A stretch of DNA of 64,000 nucleotides from Acidobacteriota bacterium (lineage in GTDB: Bacteria; Acidobacteriota; Terriglobia; Acidiferrales; UBA7541): contig QHYZ01000053.1 in the NCBI GenBank assembly GCA_003225295.1, positions 1-64,000 of the forward strand, in the 5' to 3' direction. This document shows, in pieces, positions 35,163 through 43,573 of the stretch. Under the pieces are notes generated by a model, which saw only the letters and a program-made list of their open reading frames with translations, did no database searches and was not told the origin of the DNA. The translations under genes were made by a program, and so were the position numbers. Each line of letters starts with the position of its first letter. Positions within the stretch are counted from its first letter, which is position 1.

Positions 35163-37385
35163 ATGCCCTCGCCGAGCAATCTACCGCTCAGCTTCAACCG
35201 CGACCGCGCGGCTCGCCAGCTCGACGCGCGCCTTGAAGAACTGCTCGAAAAACTTCGAAAGAACCGCCCCTCCGAAGATCCCTGGATGGTCCGGCGCGCC
35301 TACGAGATTGCCACCGAGCGCCACCACGACCAATTTCGCAGCTCCGGCGAGCCTTACTTGTCCCACCTGCTCGAAGTCGCCCACATTCTCGCGGACATGC
35401 GCCTGGATGCCACTACGCTGACCGCCGCCATTCTCCACGACGCCATTGAGGACACCGAGTATCCCGTTTCCCGCATCGAAGAGCGCTTCGGCGCCGATGT
35501 CGCCCATCTCGTCGAAGGCGTAACAAAAATCGGCCGCCTCAAGATGATGGCCCCGGAAGCGCGTCAGGCCGAAAACGTCCGCAAGATGTTGCTGGCCATG
35601 GTGAACGACGTCCGCGTGGTGCTTGTCAAGCTAGCCGACCGGCTGCACAACATGCGCACGCTCGAGTATCTCGAACCCGTCAAACAGCAGCGCATCTCGC
35701 GCGAAACGCTGGATATCTACTCGCCCATCGCGCTCCGCTTGGGCATGAGCGTGGTTCGCGGTGAGCTCGAGGACCTGGCGTTCCGCTATTTGGAGCCGGA
35801 AGCCTTCTTCGCCTTGCAAAAAGAAATCAGCGAAAAGGCGCCCTCGCACAAAAAATTTCTCGAGGAAGTCCAGGCCACCATTCAGACCAAGCTCGTCGAG
35901 GCCAGTATTCCCGCCGAGCTCGAATCTCGCGTAAAAGGTCTGTATTCGGTGCACCGCAAAATCGTGCGCCAGGAGACCGGCCTCGCACAGGTCTACGACC
36001 TGCTGGCTGTGCGCGTCATTACCGATTCGGAGCGCAACTGCTACGCCGCGCTCGGCGTAGTCCACCACATCTGGCGCCCCGTCCCCGGACGTTTTAAGGA
36101 TTACATCGCCATTGCCCGGCCGAATCTTTATCAGTCGCTGCATACCACCGTCTTGCACGGCGGCCAGCCGTTCGAGGTGCAAATCCGCACGCAGGATATG
36201 CACCGCATCGCAGAGGAAGGCGTTGCCGCGCACTGGAAATACAAGTCCGGAAGGCCGGCCTCGGAAGATGACGACCAGCGCATCGCCTGGATGCGGCAGC
36301 TCATCGAGTGGTCGCAGGAACTTCAGGAGCCCGGAGAATTTCTCTCCACGCTAAAAGTGGACCTCGCGCCGGTGGAGGTTTACGCGTTTACCCCTAAGGG
36401 CCGTGTGCTGGAACTCCCGCGCGGGGCTACCCCTGTCGATTTTGCCTACATGGTCCACACCGAAGTGGGGCACCAGTGCGTCGGCGCAAAGGTGAATGGC
36501 CAGATGGTGTCGCTTCGCCATGAAATCACTAGCGGCGACGTGGTTGAGATTCTCACGCAAAAGGGCCACCACCCCAGTCGCGATTGGCTCAGTTTTGTTA
36601 GGTCGTCCTCGGCGAAGAGCAAGATCCGCCATTGGATCAACGAACAGGAACGTGAAGAAGCCACGGAAATGGGCAAGCGGCTGCTCGAAAACGAAGCCCG
36701 TCATTTCGGCCGCAGCCTCAAGAAAATACCCGAAGCCGATCTCCTCAAATTCGTTTCCGACTGCGGTCTTTCCAAAGTTGAGGATCTCTTTGCCGCCGTC
36801 GGTTTCGGAAAATATTCCGCCCGCCAAGTCCTCACCCGCGTTCTCGGAGAACCGGAAAAATCTGCCGAGACCGAGACCATCGATGCCAAACCCACTCTCG
36901 TCAAGACCGTCAAACGCATGCTCGGTTTTGGCGAGGCGCCACTCGTGGTTAAGGGCCACGACGACTTGCTCGTTTACCGCGCCAAGTGTTGCAATCCCAT
37001 TCCGGGCGACGAAATTGTCGGCTACATCACCCGCGGTCGCGGTGTCGCCGTGCACACACGAACGTGTCCCAACGTTCAGAACCTCATGTACCAGACCGAA
37101 CGCCGCATCGCCGTCGAGTGGGGCGGCGGATCCGAAGCCAAGTTTCCTGTCCAGCTCACCATCCGCGCGCGGGACCGCGCCGGTCTTCTTGCGGAAATCA
37201 CCGCGGTCATCAGCGGCGCCGGTTCTAACATTCACAACCTCGAAAGCCGGCCCGATCGTACCAACGCGCGCATCGACGCCAACCTCGAAATTGCTGACAA
37301 GCGCCAACTTGAAACCATCCTCGTCAATATCCGTAAAATTGCCGGCGTTTTCGGGGTCGAACGCGTCTACCAACCAGGCCAATGA
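35163..37385 (+). CDS. relA: Bifunctional (p)ppGpp synthetase/hydrolase RelA/SpoT
   Basis: 740 residues, the usual Rsh length. HD hydrolase domain: HLLEVAHILADMRLDATTLT, with HDAIEDTEY, so hydrolase activity is likely. Synthetase domain: VYDLLAVRVITDSERNCYAA, GRFKDYIA, NLYQSLHTTV and QIRTQDMHRIAEEGVAAHW. TGS domain at about 395-455 (VEVYAFTPKGRVLELPRGAT), a helical and conserved-cysteine region (AKCCNPIPGDEIVGYITRG), and the C-terminal ACT domain. It makes and degrades the stringent-response alarmone. Confidence 0.96.
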   Translation: MPSPSNLPLSFNRDRAARQLDARLEELLEKLRKNRPSEDPWMVRRAYEIATERHHDQFRSSGEPYLSHLLEVAHILADMRLDATTLTAAILHDAIEDTEYPVSRIEERFGADVAHLVEGVTKIGRLKMMAPEARQAENVRKMLLAMVNDVRVVLVKLADRLHNMRTLEYLEPVKQQRISRETLDIYSPIALRLGMSVVRGELEDLAFRYLEPEAFFALQKEISEKAPSHKKFLEEVQATIQTKLVEASIPAELESRVKGLYSVHRKIVRQETGLAQVYDLLAVRVITDSERNCYAALGVVHHIWRPVPGRFKDYIAIARPNLYQSLHTTVLHGGQPFEVQIRTQDMHRIAEEGVAAHWKYKSGRPASEDDDQRIAWMRQLIEWSQELQEPGEFLSTLKVDLAPVEVYAFTPKGRVLELPRGATPVDFAYMVHTEVGHQCVGAKVNGQMVSLRHEITSGDVVEILTQKGHHPSRDWLSFVRSSSAKSKIRHWINEQEREEATEMGKRLLENEARHFGRSLKKIPEADLLKFVSDCGLSKVEDLFAAVGFGKYSARQVLTRVLGEPEKSAETETIDAKPTLVKTVKRMLGFGEAPLVVKGHDDLLVYRAKCCNPIPGDEIVGYITRGRGVAVHTRTCPNVQNLMYQTERRIAVEWGGGSEAKFPVQLTIRARDRAGLLAEITAVISGAGSNIHNLESRPDRTNARIDANLEIADKRQLETILVNIRKIAGVFGVERVYQPGQ

Positions 37386-37550
37386 TAGTGCCCCCTGGCG
37401 GCAATTCGCGCCGCACCAAAATCAGCCACGGCCTAAGAATTCCTTCTTCCCGTTGGCCATTCGCCCAGTCTTAGCACCCTGTACTTTCGCAGGGGTATCT
37501 CGGACAACACATCTCGCCTCCGCGCCGCCTGGCCCCGATAAGATAGTGTC

Positions 37551-38162
37551 ATGCGGTACAAGCTCATGCTTCTCGGCGTGTTCATGCTCTTGCGGATGAG
37601 TGGATGCCACCAGCATCCGCTCACGGATTATCGGCCCCTCGATCAAGTGGGCATGTGGTCCAGCAACGTCGAGCAACTCAAAACCTTGAACACCTCGGAT
37701 ATGGAGGTCGCGCAACTCGTAAAGTTGAAGCAAGCCGGGATCCGTGACGACGCTTGCGTAACTCTGATTACCCAAGCACACCTGCGCCAGCATCTGTTTA
37801 CGAGCGCCGATTCGGCGGTCAACCTTGCGCGCGCGGGTTACCCCGAGTTAGTGATTCTGGAAATCGCGAAAACGGATCAGCTGGATATCATCAGCGGTGA
37901 TGCCGTCATGCTGCGGCTGATCGGGCTTTCCGATTCCGCCGTCGACTTGATTTTGCATAGGAGATTGAAGGGTCAAGCTACCATGAGCAGCGCGGAAATC
38001 GGCCGCTTGAAGAATACTGGACTTAGCGAGAAGCAAATTCTCGAGCGCATCAATCAAGGCATGACCGACCCGCAGGCCGACAAGGAATCGTCACTGCGCG
38101 AGGCCGCGCGCAATCACGCGAACACGGGATTCGTTCGAACACGCGGGCGCAAGTCGCGCTGA
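37551..38162 (+). CDS. Putative lipoprotein of unknown function
   Basis: 203 residues. The N-terminus MRYKLMLLGVFMLLRMSGC ends in a lipobox-like MSGC (Cys19). The rest is helical with repeated short units of the form LKxAGIxDDA, LARAGY, IGLSD and NTGLSEKQI, which resemble helix-hairpin-helix-like repeats also seen in other acidobacterial surface lipoproteins. No enzyme motif. It is preceded by relA and followed by another lipoprotein 28 bases later, possibly co-transcribed. Confidence 0.75.
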   Translation: MRYKLMLLGVFMLLRMSGCHQHPLTDYRPLDQVGMWSSNVEQLKTLNTSDMEVAQLVKLKQAGIRDDACVTLITQAHLRQHLFTSADSAVNLARAGYPELVILEIAKTDQLDIISGDAVMLRLIGLSDSAVDLILHRRLKGQATMSSAEIGRLKNTGLSEKQILERINQGMTDPQADKESSLREAARNHANTGFVRTRGRKSR

Positions 38163-38190
38163 TTTTGAACTGCACGTTTCTTAGGAAAAG

Positions 38191-39753
38191 TTGAAAGCGG
38201 CAAACCTGCGGTCGCCGGCAAACTTTCACTTGCTCCTTTTGCTCCCCAGTTTTCCCCGATACAATCAAATCGTTTTGATTCTGCGACTTCATTTGCGTTT
38301 GTTTTTGGCGCTGGCGCTGGGAGTGGCTGTGTTGGAGGCGGCGGGGTGCGTTGCGCCGCTGGGCCCCGGCTACACCATCGTGCACCAGCAGATCCGAGTG
38401 CAGTTCGTTCCGGCCCCGGAACCGCGCACTCGAATTGAGGCGGAATACTTGCTGAAGAATACTGGCAACCAACCGCTCAGCGAACTCGAGTTGCGTCTGC
38501 CGGGTCGTCGGCGTTTTCATTTTGATGAGCCTCGCGTAACCTGGGATGCAACCGCAGTCACAACAGGAATCTCGGCCGACAATCCAAGAAATGCATTGAT
38601 CCCTCTTCCTCAGCCGTGGACCAAGTCGGCGCGCCACACGTTGCATCTCTCCGTGGAGTATTCGCCGGGGGCCACGGGCGAAACGGCTTTGAGTTTTTCC
38701 TCCGATGCATTTTTTCTGCCGGCCGAGGGATGGAACCCCGAATTGCTGCCGTCGCGAGGCCTTCTCCCCACCGGCGGGGTGCCGCCGAAAAAATGGGAAA
38801 TGAGCGTAAGCGTGCCAGAAGGATTTTTGGTTCACTCCAGCGGTCAACAAGCGAGAACTTCGCGCAGGGGCGGAGAGTTGATCGTCCGTGCCCTACAGGG
38901 AACGGACGATCACTATCCCTTCGTGATTGCGGGGCGTTACACGTCCGCGCAAATCGGCCGCGGCAAAGATAAGGTTTTTCTGTGGACACGCAAAGCACAG
39001 GGCGCAGCGGACACGCGCGGAGTAAGCGAAGCGCTCGTTCGAACGACAGAGGCCTATGACCAGTTCTTTGGAGCGCGCACGAGGAAATCTTCTTCCACGT
39101 GGATGGTGGAATGCCCGGTGGCCGCGGGATGCTTCACGCGCTCGACTCGAGCAAGAACGTTGGTGCGGGACGACGAGCAAGCGGAACCCAACACAGCAGA
39201 GATGGTTTCCATGGATACCATGATGGTGGACCTCGGAAGTGGAACGCCGAAACTAGCGGCGGCAGCCGCTCCTTCGCTCGCGTCGAGCTGGCTGGGCTAT
39301 GCGCAGAACCCCGGGTTTTACGAGCAGGAACCGCCGCTTTCCGCTCTTCCAGCGTTTGCAGCGTCGATCGGGCAGGAAGCCGCGGAGGGAGCGGACTCGC
39401 GTGCGGAAACGATTCGCCGCGCGCTGCGCTTGATCCCGGATCGAGCGGCAACTCACCGGCAGGAAGATCCAACGGCTGTGCGAGCGAAGAGTTTTCTATT
39501 CTTTTATGCGTTGCAGGATAACTATGGACAGGAAGTGTTTCGAAAGGCGATCAGCCACATGTTGTATGCTCGCAGGGAGCGCGGATTCGCACTCAACGAC
39601 CTGATTGCGGCCTTCGAGCAGGAAACGCACCAGAACGTCGCGGAGTTCGTGCGGTTGTGGATGAAGCGTCCGGGAGTGCCCGAGGAATTTCGCGCGCGGT
39701 ACAGAGATTCCGCCGCGGCAGCGACGCAAGTTGAAAAGGAGACCGCACCATGA
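38191..39753 (+). CDS. M1-peptidase-like lipoprotein lacking the zinc motif
   Basis: Up to 520 residues; the start is uncertain (TTG 38191, or TTG 38275 after a TACAAT box at 38261). A hydrophobic signal ends AVLEAAGC, a likely lipobox. The N-terminal half resembles the beta-rich domain of M1 aminopeptidases ([39 protein letters not shown]). In the catalytic region, where HExxH is expected, the sequence reads [17 protein letters not shown], so zinc-dependent activity is unlikely. The C-terminal helical part is kept ([20 protein letters not shown]). Its stop overlaps the ridA start by 4 bases (ATGA). Confidence 0.72.
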   Translation: MKAANLRSPANFHLLLLLPSFPRYNQIVLILRLHLRLFLALALGVAVLEAAGCVAPLGPGYTIVHQQIRVQFVPAPEPRTRIEAEYLLKNTGNQPLSELELRLPGRRRFHFDEPRVTWDATAVTTGISADNPRNALIPLPQPWTKSARHTLHLSVEYSPGATGETALSFSSDAFFLPAEGWNPELLPSRGLLPTGGVPPKKWEMSVSVPEGFLVHSSGQQARTSRRGGELIVRALQGTDDHYPFVIAGRYTSAQIGRGKDKVFLWTRKAQGAADTRGVSEALVRTTEAYDQFFGARTRKSSSTWMVECPVAAGCFTRSTRARTLVRDDEQAEPNTAEMVSMDTMMVDLGSGTPKLAAAAAPSLASSWLGYAQNPGFYEQEPPLSALPAFAASIGQEAAEGADSRAETIRRALRLIPDRAATHRQEDPTAVRAKSFLFFYALQDNYGQEVFRKAISHMLYARRERGFALNDLIAAFEQETHQNVAEFVRLWMKRPGVPEEFRARYRDSAAAATQVEKETAP

Positions 39754-40127
39754 GAGACGTCATTCTGACCGAGCGGGGGCCAAAACCAATCGGACCTTAT
39801 TCGCAGGCCGTGCGGACGAATGGATTTCTGTACGTCTCAGGGCAGGTGGCGCTGGATCCAAAAACGGGCGAGATGACCGGGGCGGACATTCGCCAGCAGA
39901 CGCAGCGGGTGCTCGAAAACCTGAAGGGTATTCTGGAGGCGGCCGGTTCGAACCTCCATCACGTTGTGAAGACTACCGTATTTCTGAAGGACATGAACGA
40001 GTTTGCGGCCATGAACGAAGTGTACGGCAACTATTTCACGTCGGCCCCACCGGCGCGCTCAACTGTGCAAGTGTCGCGTCTTCCCAAGGATGCGCTTGTC
40101 GAGATCGAAGTGATTGCCGGGTTGTAG
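39750..40127 (+). CDS. ridA: RidA-family reactive intermediate deaminase
   Basis: 125 residues. Motifs: [33 protein letters not shown], and [20 protein letters not shown] with the active-site Arg. RidA hydrolyses reactive enamines and imines made by PLP enzymes, protecting other enzymes from damage. The start overlaps the previous stop (ATGA), so translation is coupled to the M1-like lipoprotein, an unexpected partnership. Confidence 0.95.
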   Translation: MRDVILTERGPKPIGPYSQAVRTNGFLYVSGQVALDPKTGEMTGADIRQQTQRVLENLKGILEAAGSNLHHVVKTTVFLKDMNEFAAMNEVYGNYFTSAPPARSTVQVSRLPKDALVEIEVIAGL

Positions 40128-40316
40128 CCGGGAGTGCCAGAGGAAGAAAAGAACAAAGCAAAGTATTGCCCGCGCTTCAAAAACTAACCCCGAAGCGTGG
40201 GGCACCTTTTCGTTGATTGCTCTTACCGAAGTAATAAGAATCGCATGCCAACCGCGTGCCTGGCCAGGAGAAAAGAATTCGAACGAGTGAGCGATCCGCC
40301 AGGTGAGAACAGCGCT

Positions 40317-41975
40317 CTAGGGTAACAGTGAGAAATTCACCATGATCGTGGTGTCGACCTCGATGGGCTCTCCGTTCAGCAGCGTCGGGCGATAACGCCA
40401 TTGGCTGACCGATTCGACGGCGGCGCGGGCAAGCTCAGGATCAGCTTGGCTGTTCATGACGCGGAGGGACAACGGTTTGCCGTCCATCCCAATGACCGCG
40501 TGAAGAATTACGCTGCCTTCGATCGCGGCTGCCTTGGCAGCGGCGGGATAGACTGGCGTGACCTTGTTGAGAAGTTTTGTGGCCTGTACTTCGCCACCGA
40601 GACGCAGCCGCGACGGTTTTCCCCTGGTTTCCGATCCTGGCAGAGCCTTGGCGGTCCCTTCTGGCACGACGTCCACTTCCTCCATGACTGCGGCGACTTC
40701 CAACGTGACCCTCTGGGACGATTCGCGGCCGGGCTCCAGCCCGACCTGTGGCGCTCGATATACTTCAAATCCGCGCTTCACTACCTTCATCTCATACTCA
40801 CCGGCAGGCAAAGACGTGAATCTGAAACTGCCGTCTCCGTCTGACGCGGTCATGACGATGGTGTTCGATTTGTGGTTGGTCATGATCACTGTCGCATTCC
40901 TTACGCCCGTACCGCTGGGATCGTGAATCGTTCCTCCGAAATTGCCCGCAAGGCTCTGGGCGGGGAGCCTCAGAGCCGCCAGCGGAAGCAAGAAGGACAA
41001 GGCGACAAGCATGACGAACACTCGAGCTTTTCGCGATATTGGACTGCGATCGATCGACGGATTCAGCATAGCAATGAATCTCCTTTCAAGAGTGGATGGC
41101 CGCGCGATGGCCAACCCCGCAGAACAGGCACGGTCCGAGTTTTCAAGGGTCCGGGCGAGATCGAGCAGCTGGTTGGCGTATTGTGACGGTGCCATGCCGG
41201 AATTCAGCACGCAGTCGTCGCTGGCGCGTTCACTCTCCTGTCGCAGCCTTCGCGCTGCCATCCACACCAGTGGATGGAACCAGTAGAAGCTTCGCGCTAG
41301 CTGGGCACAAATCTGCAAGAACCAGTCGTGACGGGCGATGTGCGCGAACTCGTGGATAAGCACGATGCGCCGCTGGTTCCCGGACCATGCGGACGCGCCT
41401 GCCGGGAGGATGACCAGCGGCCGGAAAATTCCCCAAGTAAGCGGCATCGCCAGGGGATTGGCGGATTGCAGCACTCTTACGGTACGAGCAATCTTCAGCG
41501 ACCGGGAGAGTTCGGCAACCCCGACGAGCCACTCCTTGCGGAGCAGCGGTCTTGCGTGCCCGGACGCCCACGCAAGCCCGGCAAGACCGACGGTGAGCCT
41601 CAGCGCAAGAACCAAGAAGCCGATTAGCCAGACCAGAAGAACAATGCCAGGTAGCGTGCCGAACAGCGGCAAAGCGGCGCCGGCATTGACAATCATCGCC
41701 GGCAAACTCCCCGAACCGGCTTCGGCTCCGGTGGTATTGGTCGGGTGCCAGAGAGCAGCGGCACCCCCTAGCGCGACGGAATGCCAGGCGGGAAGCAGCA
41801 GCGTGAAAGCCGGAAGGGCGAGCGAACTGAGAATTCCCGCCGCCCACGCGTGGTGCCGGAGGGCCGCGGAGTGATCGCGCAGGGCGGTCACGATGAGCCA
41901 CGCCAAGAGGAAAAGAACGGTAACCTTGGCAATAAGAAATGCGAGCCCGGGTTCGTGGCCGCCTAGCCGGTGCAT
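40317..41975 (-). CDS. M56 (BlaR1-like) sensor peptidase with carboxypeptidase-regulatory and TonB C-terminal domains
   Basis: 552 residues. Three N-terminal helices (about 11-32, 45-65 and 108-132) lead to the cytoplasmic M56 zinc peptidase with HEFAH (His208, Glu209, His212), followed by a helix near 312-332. The rest is periplasmic: a CarboxypepD-reg-like beta domain (GGTIHDPSGTGVRNATVIM, then SDGDGSFRFTSLPAGEYEMK) and a TonB C-terminal domain (VTPVYPAAAKAAAIEGSVIL, then SQWRYRPTLLNGEPIEVDTT). BlaR1-type proteins cleave a BlaI repressor after sensing a signal. Here the usual penicillin-binding sensor is replaced by the two beta domains. It starts 2 bases after blaI ends. Confidence 0.92.
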   Translation of the reverse strand: MHRLGGHEPGLAFLIAKVTVLFLLAWLIVTALRDHSAALRHHAWAAGILSSLALPAFTLLLPAWHSVALGGAAALWHPTNTTGAEAGSGSLPAMIVNAGAALPLFGTLPGIVLLVWLIGFLVLALRLTVGLAGLAWASGHARPLLRKEWLVGVAELSRSLKIARTVRVLQSANPLAMPLTWGIFRPLVILPAGASAWSGNQRRIVLIHEFAHIARHDWFLQICAQLARSFYWFHPLVWMAARRLRQESERASDDCVLNSGMAPSQYANQLLDLARTLENSDRACSAGLAIARPSTLERRFIAMLNPSIDRSPISRKARVFVMLVALSFLLPLAALRLPAQSLAGNFGGTIHDPSGTGVRNATVIMTNHKSNTIVMTASDGDGSFRFTSLPAGEYEMKVVKRGFEVYRAPQVGLEPGRESSQRVTLEVAAVMEEVDVVPEGTAKALPGSETRGKPSRLRLGGEVQATKLLNKVTPVYPAAAKAAAIEGSVILHAVIGMDGKPLSLRVMNSQADPELARAAVESVSQWRYRPTLLNGEPIEVDTTIMVNFSLLP

Positions 41976-41977
41976 GG

Positions 41978-42364
41978 TCAGCTCTCCTTTCCCCCTTTGG
42001 TGATCAAGCGAGCCAGGCGATCCAGCTCTTTCCGAGAGATTCGTGTCACTTCGCCGCCGAGCAACGCGGCAACTACATTTTCCACAGAGCCGTCAAAAAA
42101 TGTTTCGACCAGGTGACGGAGCGCGGAACGCCGCGCGACATCACGGGGAACTGCCGGGAAATAAATATATCTTAGGCCGTGCTCTTCATGGCGGACATGC
42201 CCTTTCTCCTCGAGCACGCGAAGTTGGGCGCGAACGGTCGAGTAGTTCGGGCGGTCCGGAAGTGTGGCTAGCACTTGCCCGACACTGGCCCGCTCGAGCT
42301 TGTAGAGAACATCCATGATCTGGCGTTCGCGGCGAGCCAGGGCTTGCGGTTTCGATTTTCTCAT
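41978..42364 (-). CDS. blaI: BlaI/MecI/CopY-family repressor
   Basis: 128 residues with the winged helix-turn-helix typical of the family: LARRERQIMDVLYKLERASV, LPDRPNYSTVRAQLRVLEEK, then GHVRHEEHGLRYIYFPA. The C-terminal part forms the dimer and holds the cleavage region. It is the first gene of a two-gene operon with the M56 peptidase, which should inactivate it by proteolysis. Two inverted repeats just upstream (42372 and 42390) are the likely operators, one of them covering the -10 box. Confidence 0.95.
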   Translation of the reverse strand: MRKSKPQALARRERQIMDVLYKLERASVGQVLATLPDRPNYSTVRAQLRVLEEKGHVRHEEHGLRYIYFPAVPRDVARRSALRHLVETFFDGSVENVVAALLGGEVTRISRKELDRLARLITKGGKES

Positions 42365-42371
42365 TACCGTG

Positions 42372-42387
42372 TGCTAGTTATCTAGCA
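42372..42387. promoter_or_regulatory. Operator-like inverted repeat 1 upstream of blaI
   Basis: TGCTAG-TTAT-CTAGCA, perfect 6-bp arms, located 8 bases before the blaI start codon. Together with the second repeat it forms a tandem BlaI-type operator. Confidence 0.65.
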
Positions 42388-42389
42388 TG

Positions 42390-42409
42390 AGTGCTAAAGA
42401 AATAGCACT
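42390..42409. promoter_or_regulatory. Operator-like inverted repeat 2 upstream of blaI
   Basis: AGTGCTA-AAGAAA-TAGCACT, perfect 7-bp arms with a 6-base spacer. It covers the predicted -10 box (TATTTC on the minus strand, 42404-42399). Binding here would block RNA polymerase. Confidence 0.65.
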
Positions 42410-42427
42410 TAGTGTTGCGTGCGTCAA
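42399..42427 (-). promoter_or_regulatory. Promoter of the blaI-M56 operon
   Basis: On the minus strand TTGACG (42427-42422) and TATTTC (42404-42399) are 17 bases apart. The -35 is the same hexamer as in the tetR promoter of this window. Confidence 0.55.
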
Positions 42428-42691
42428 GCCAATTCTGCTGCAATGTCACACGGGAAATGTCCCGTCGCTGGGGAGGTAAGGATGCCGCGCGGTAGGCGCC
42501 ACGTGGCTGGCGCTACGCGCGGGCAGATAACATGCAACGAGCGCCACAACGAAGAGGACCAGGGGATGCTGGCTCTAATCCGTGCACTCCCCAACCTTCA
42601 CTCGACCTCATTACTCACAATGGAAAATCCCGGAACGGCGCCGCCTTCTGTTAAAAGTTCTCGATGGGCAGCAAACGCAGTGAAGCAAGAC
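42428..42691. other. Intergenic stretch between the FecR-like gene and the blaI promoter
   Basis: No gene. Two hairpins are visible: ACGGGA-aatg-TCCCGT (42450-42465) and a GC-rich one around 42491-42516 (GTAGGCGCC...GGCGCTAC). Either may end transcription of the FecR-like gene, which reads towards this region, but neither has a U-tract. Confidence 0.4.
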
Positions 42692-43405
42692 TTAGGGGCG
42701 GTCGGGGCTTTCCAGGGATTCGGTGACTGCGAAATAAGTCACCACCGCCGTGACGGCGACGGCGTACCAGATGAAGCGGTTCTTTGCGGCTTTGACCGGT
42801 GCGCCGCCATAACCCTTGGTGCCTGCGCCACGCGGTCCCTGCGGTATCGGAGCGTTGGGATCGAGGACCACGCGATAGGCGGCGCCTTCCGGAATTTCGC
42901 GTACATCATCTTCGACGGCGATACTCAGCGACCCGCGAGTGCTCTTGACGAACAATTCCTTCGCATTCAGGACTGTAACTTGTCCGATGGTGGGCTGGTT
43001 GGTGTTCGGGCGGATCACCGCAGAAGCCACGTGCAAGGCAAAGGCTTTCGAGTTGGCAGTCGAAAAAGTAGCGGAGCCGATAGTAAGCGTTGCGGCCGGG
43101 CTGACGTCCTCCTGGGCGAACGTGGCACTGCTTGCACTGGAGAGGAGCACCCGGGCGGCTCCGGCGCGAACCTGGACGCTCCCGGTCTGTTCGGTGCTGA
43201 GTCTGTCGCCGCTAAAAACGGTCGCGCCAACGGACGCTTGGGCGGCGCCAACATGGGCGCGATCGGCGTACACGACTGTGCCGAGCGAAGAGGAAGGAGC
43301 GGCCCAGACAGGCCGGGTCAGGAGCGCAAAAGAGACGAGCAGGGCGAGGATGTTTTTTGTAATCGATGAGCAGTCATTGTGACTTGTGACTGCTAAGAAG
43401 CTCAT
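42692..43405 (-). CDS. Exported FecR-like domain protein
   Basis: 237 residues from the ATG at 43405; the frame stays open much further upstream (to 43828) but overlaps the next gene and lacks conservation signals there. The signal sequence is ILALLVSFALLTRPVWAA. The body resembles a FecR/LysM-like beta domain: VGATVFSGDRLSTEQTGSVQ, then ARVLLSSASSATF, and TRGSLSIAVEDDVREIPEGA. A C-terminal membrane helix (WYAVAVTAVVTYFAV) follows. Such proteins bind carbohydrate or act in surface signalling; the role here is unknown. Confidence 0.72.
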   Translation of the reverse strand: MSFLAVTSHNDCSSITKNILALLVSFALLTRPVWAAPSSSLGTVVYADRAHVGAAQASVGATVFSGDRLSTEQTGSVQVRAGAARVLLSSASSATFAQEDVSPAATLTIGSATFSTANSKAFALHVASAVIRPNTNQPTIGQVTVLNAKELFVKSTRGSLSIAVEDDVREIPEGAAYRVVLDPNAPIPQGPRGAGTKGYGGAPVKAAKNRFIWYAVAVTAVVTYFAVTESLESPDRP

Positions 43406-43573
43406 TCTGCTGGTGACCGTAGAACGGTCAGCGCGCAGGCGCGTCATCAAACGCCTCCAGAGGGCCACCGGAAGAATACTGAGTAAACTTCGTGCCGTCA
43501 ATCGGGAAACACTTCTTGAACAGAAAGGGTCTCGCCCTCCGAGCGCGAAAGCTCGAAAGGAGTTTGCTGGCCG

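Noticed and set aside
39942-39955. GGTTCGAACC as a tRNA T-loop
   Set aside because: It lies inside ridA in coding frame and no acceptor, D or anticodon stem can be built around it.
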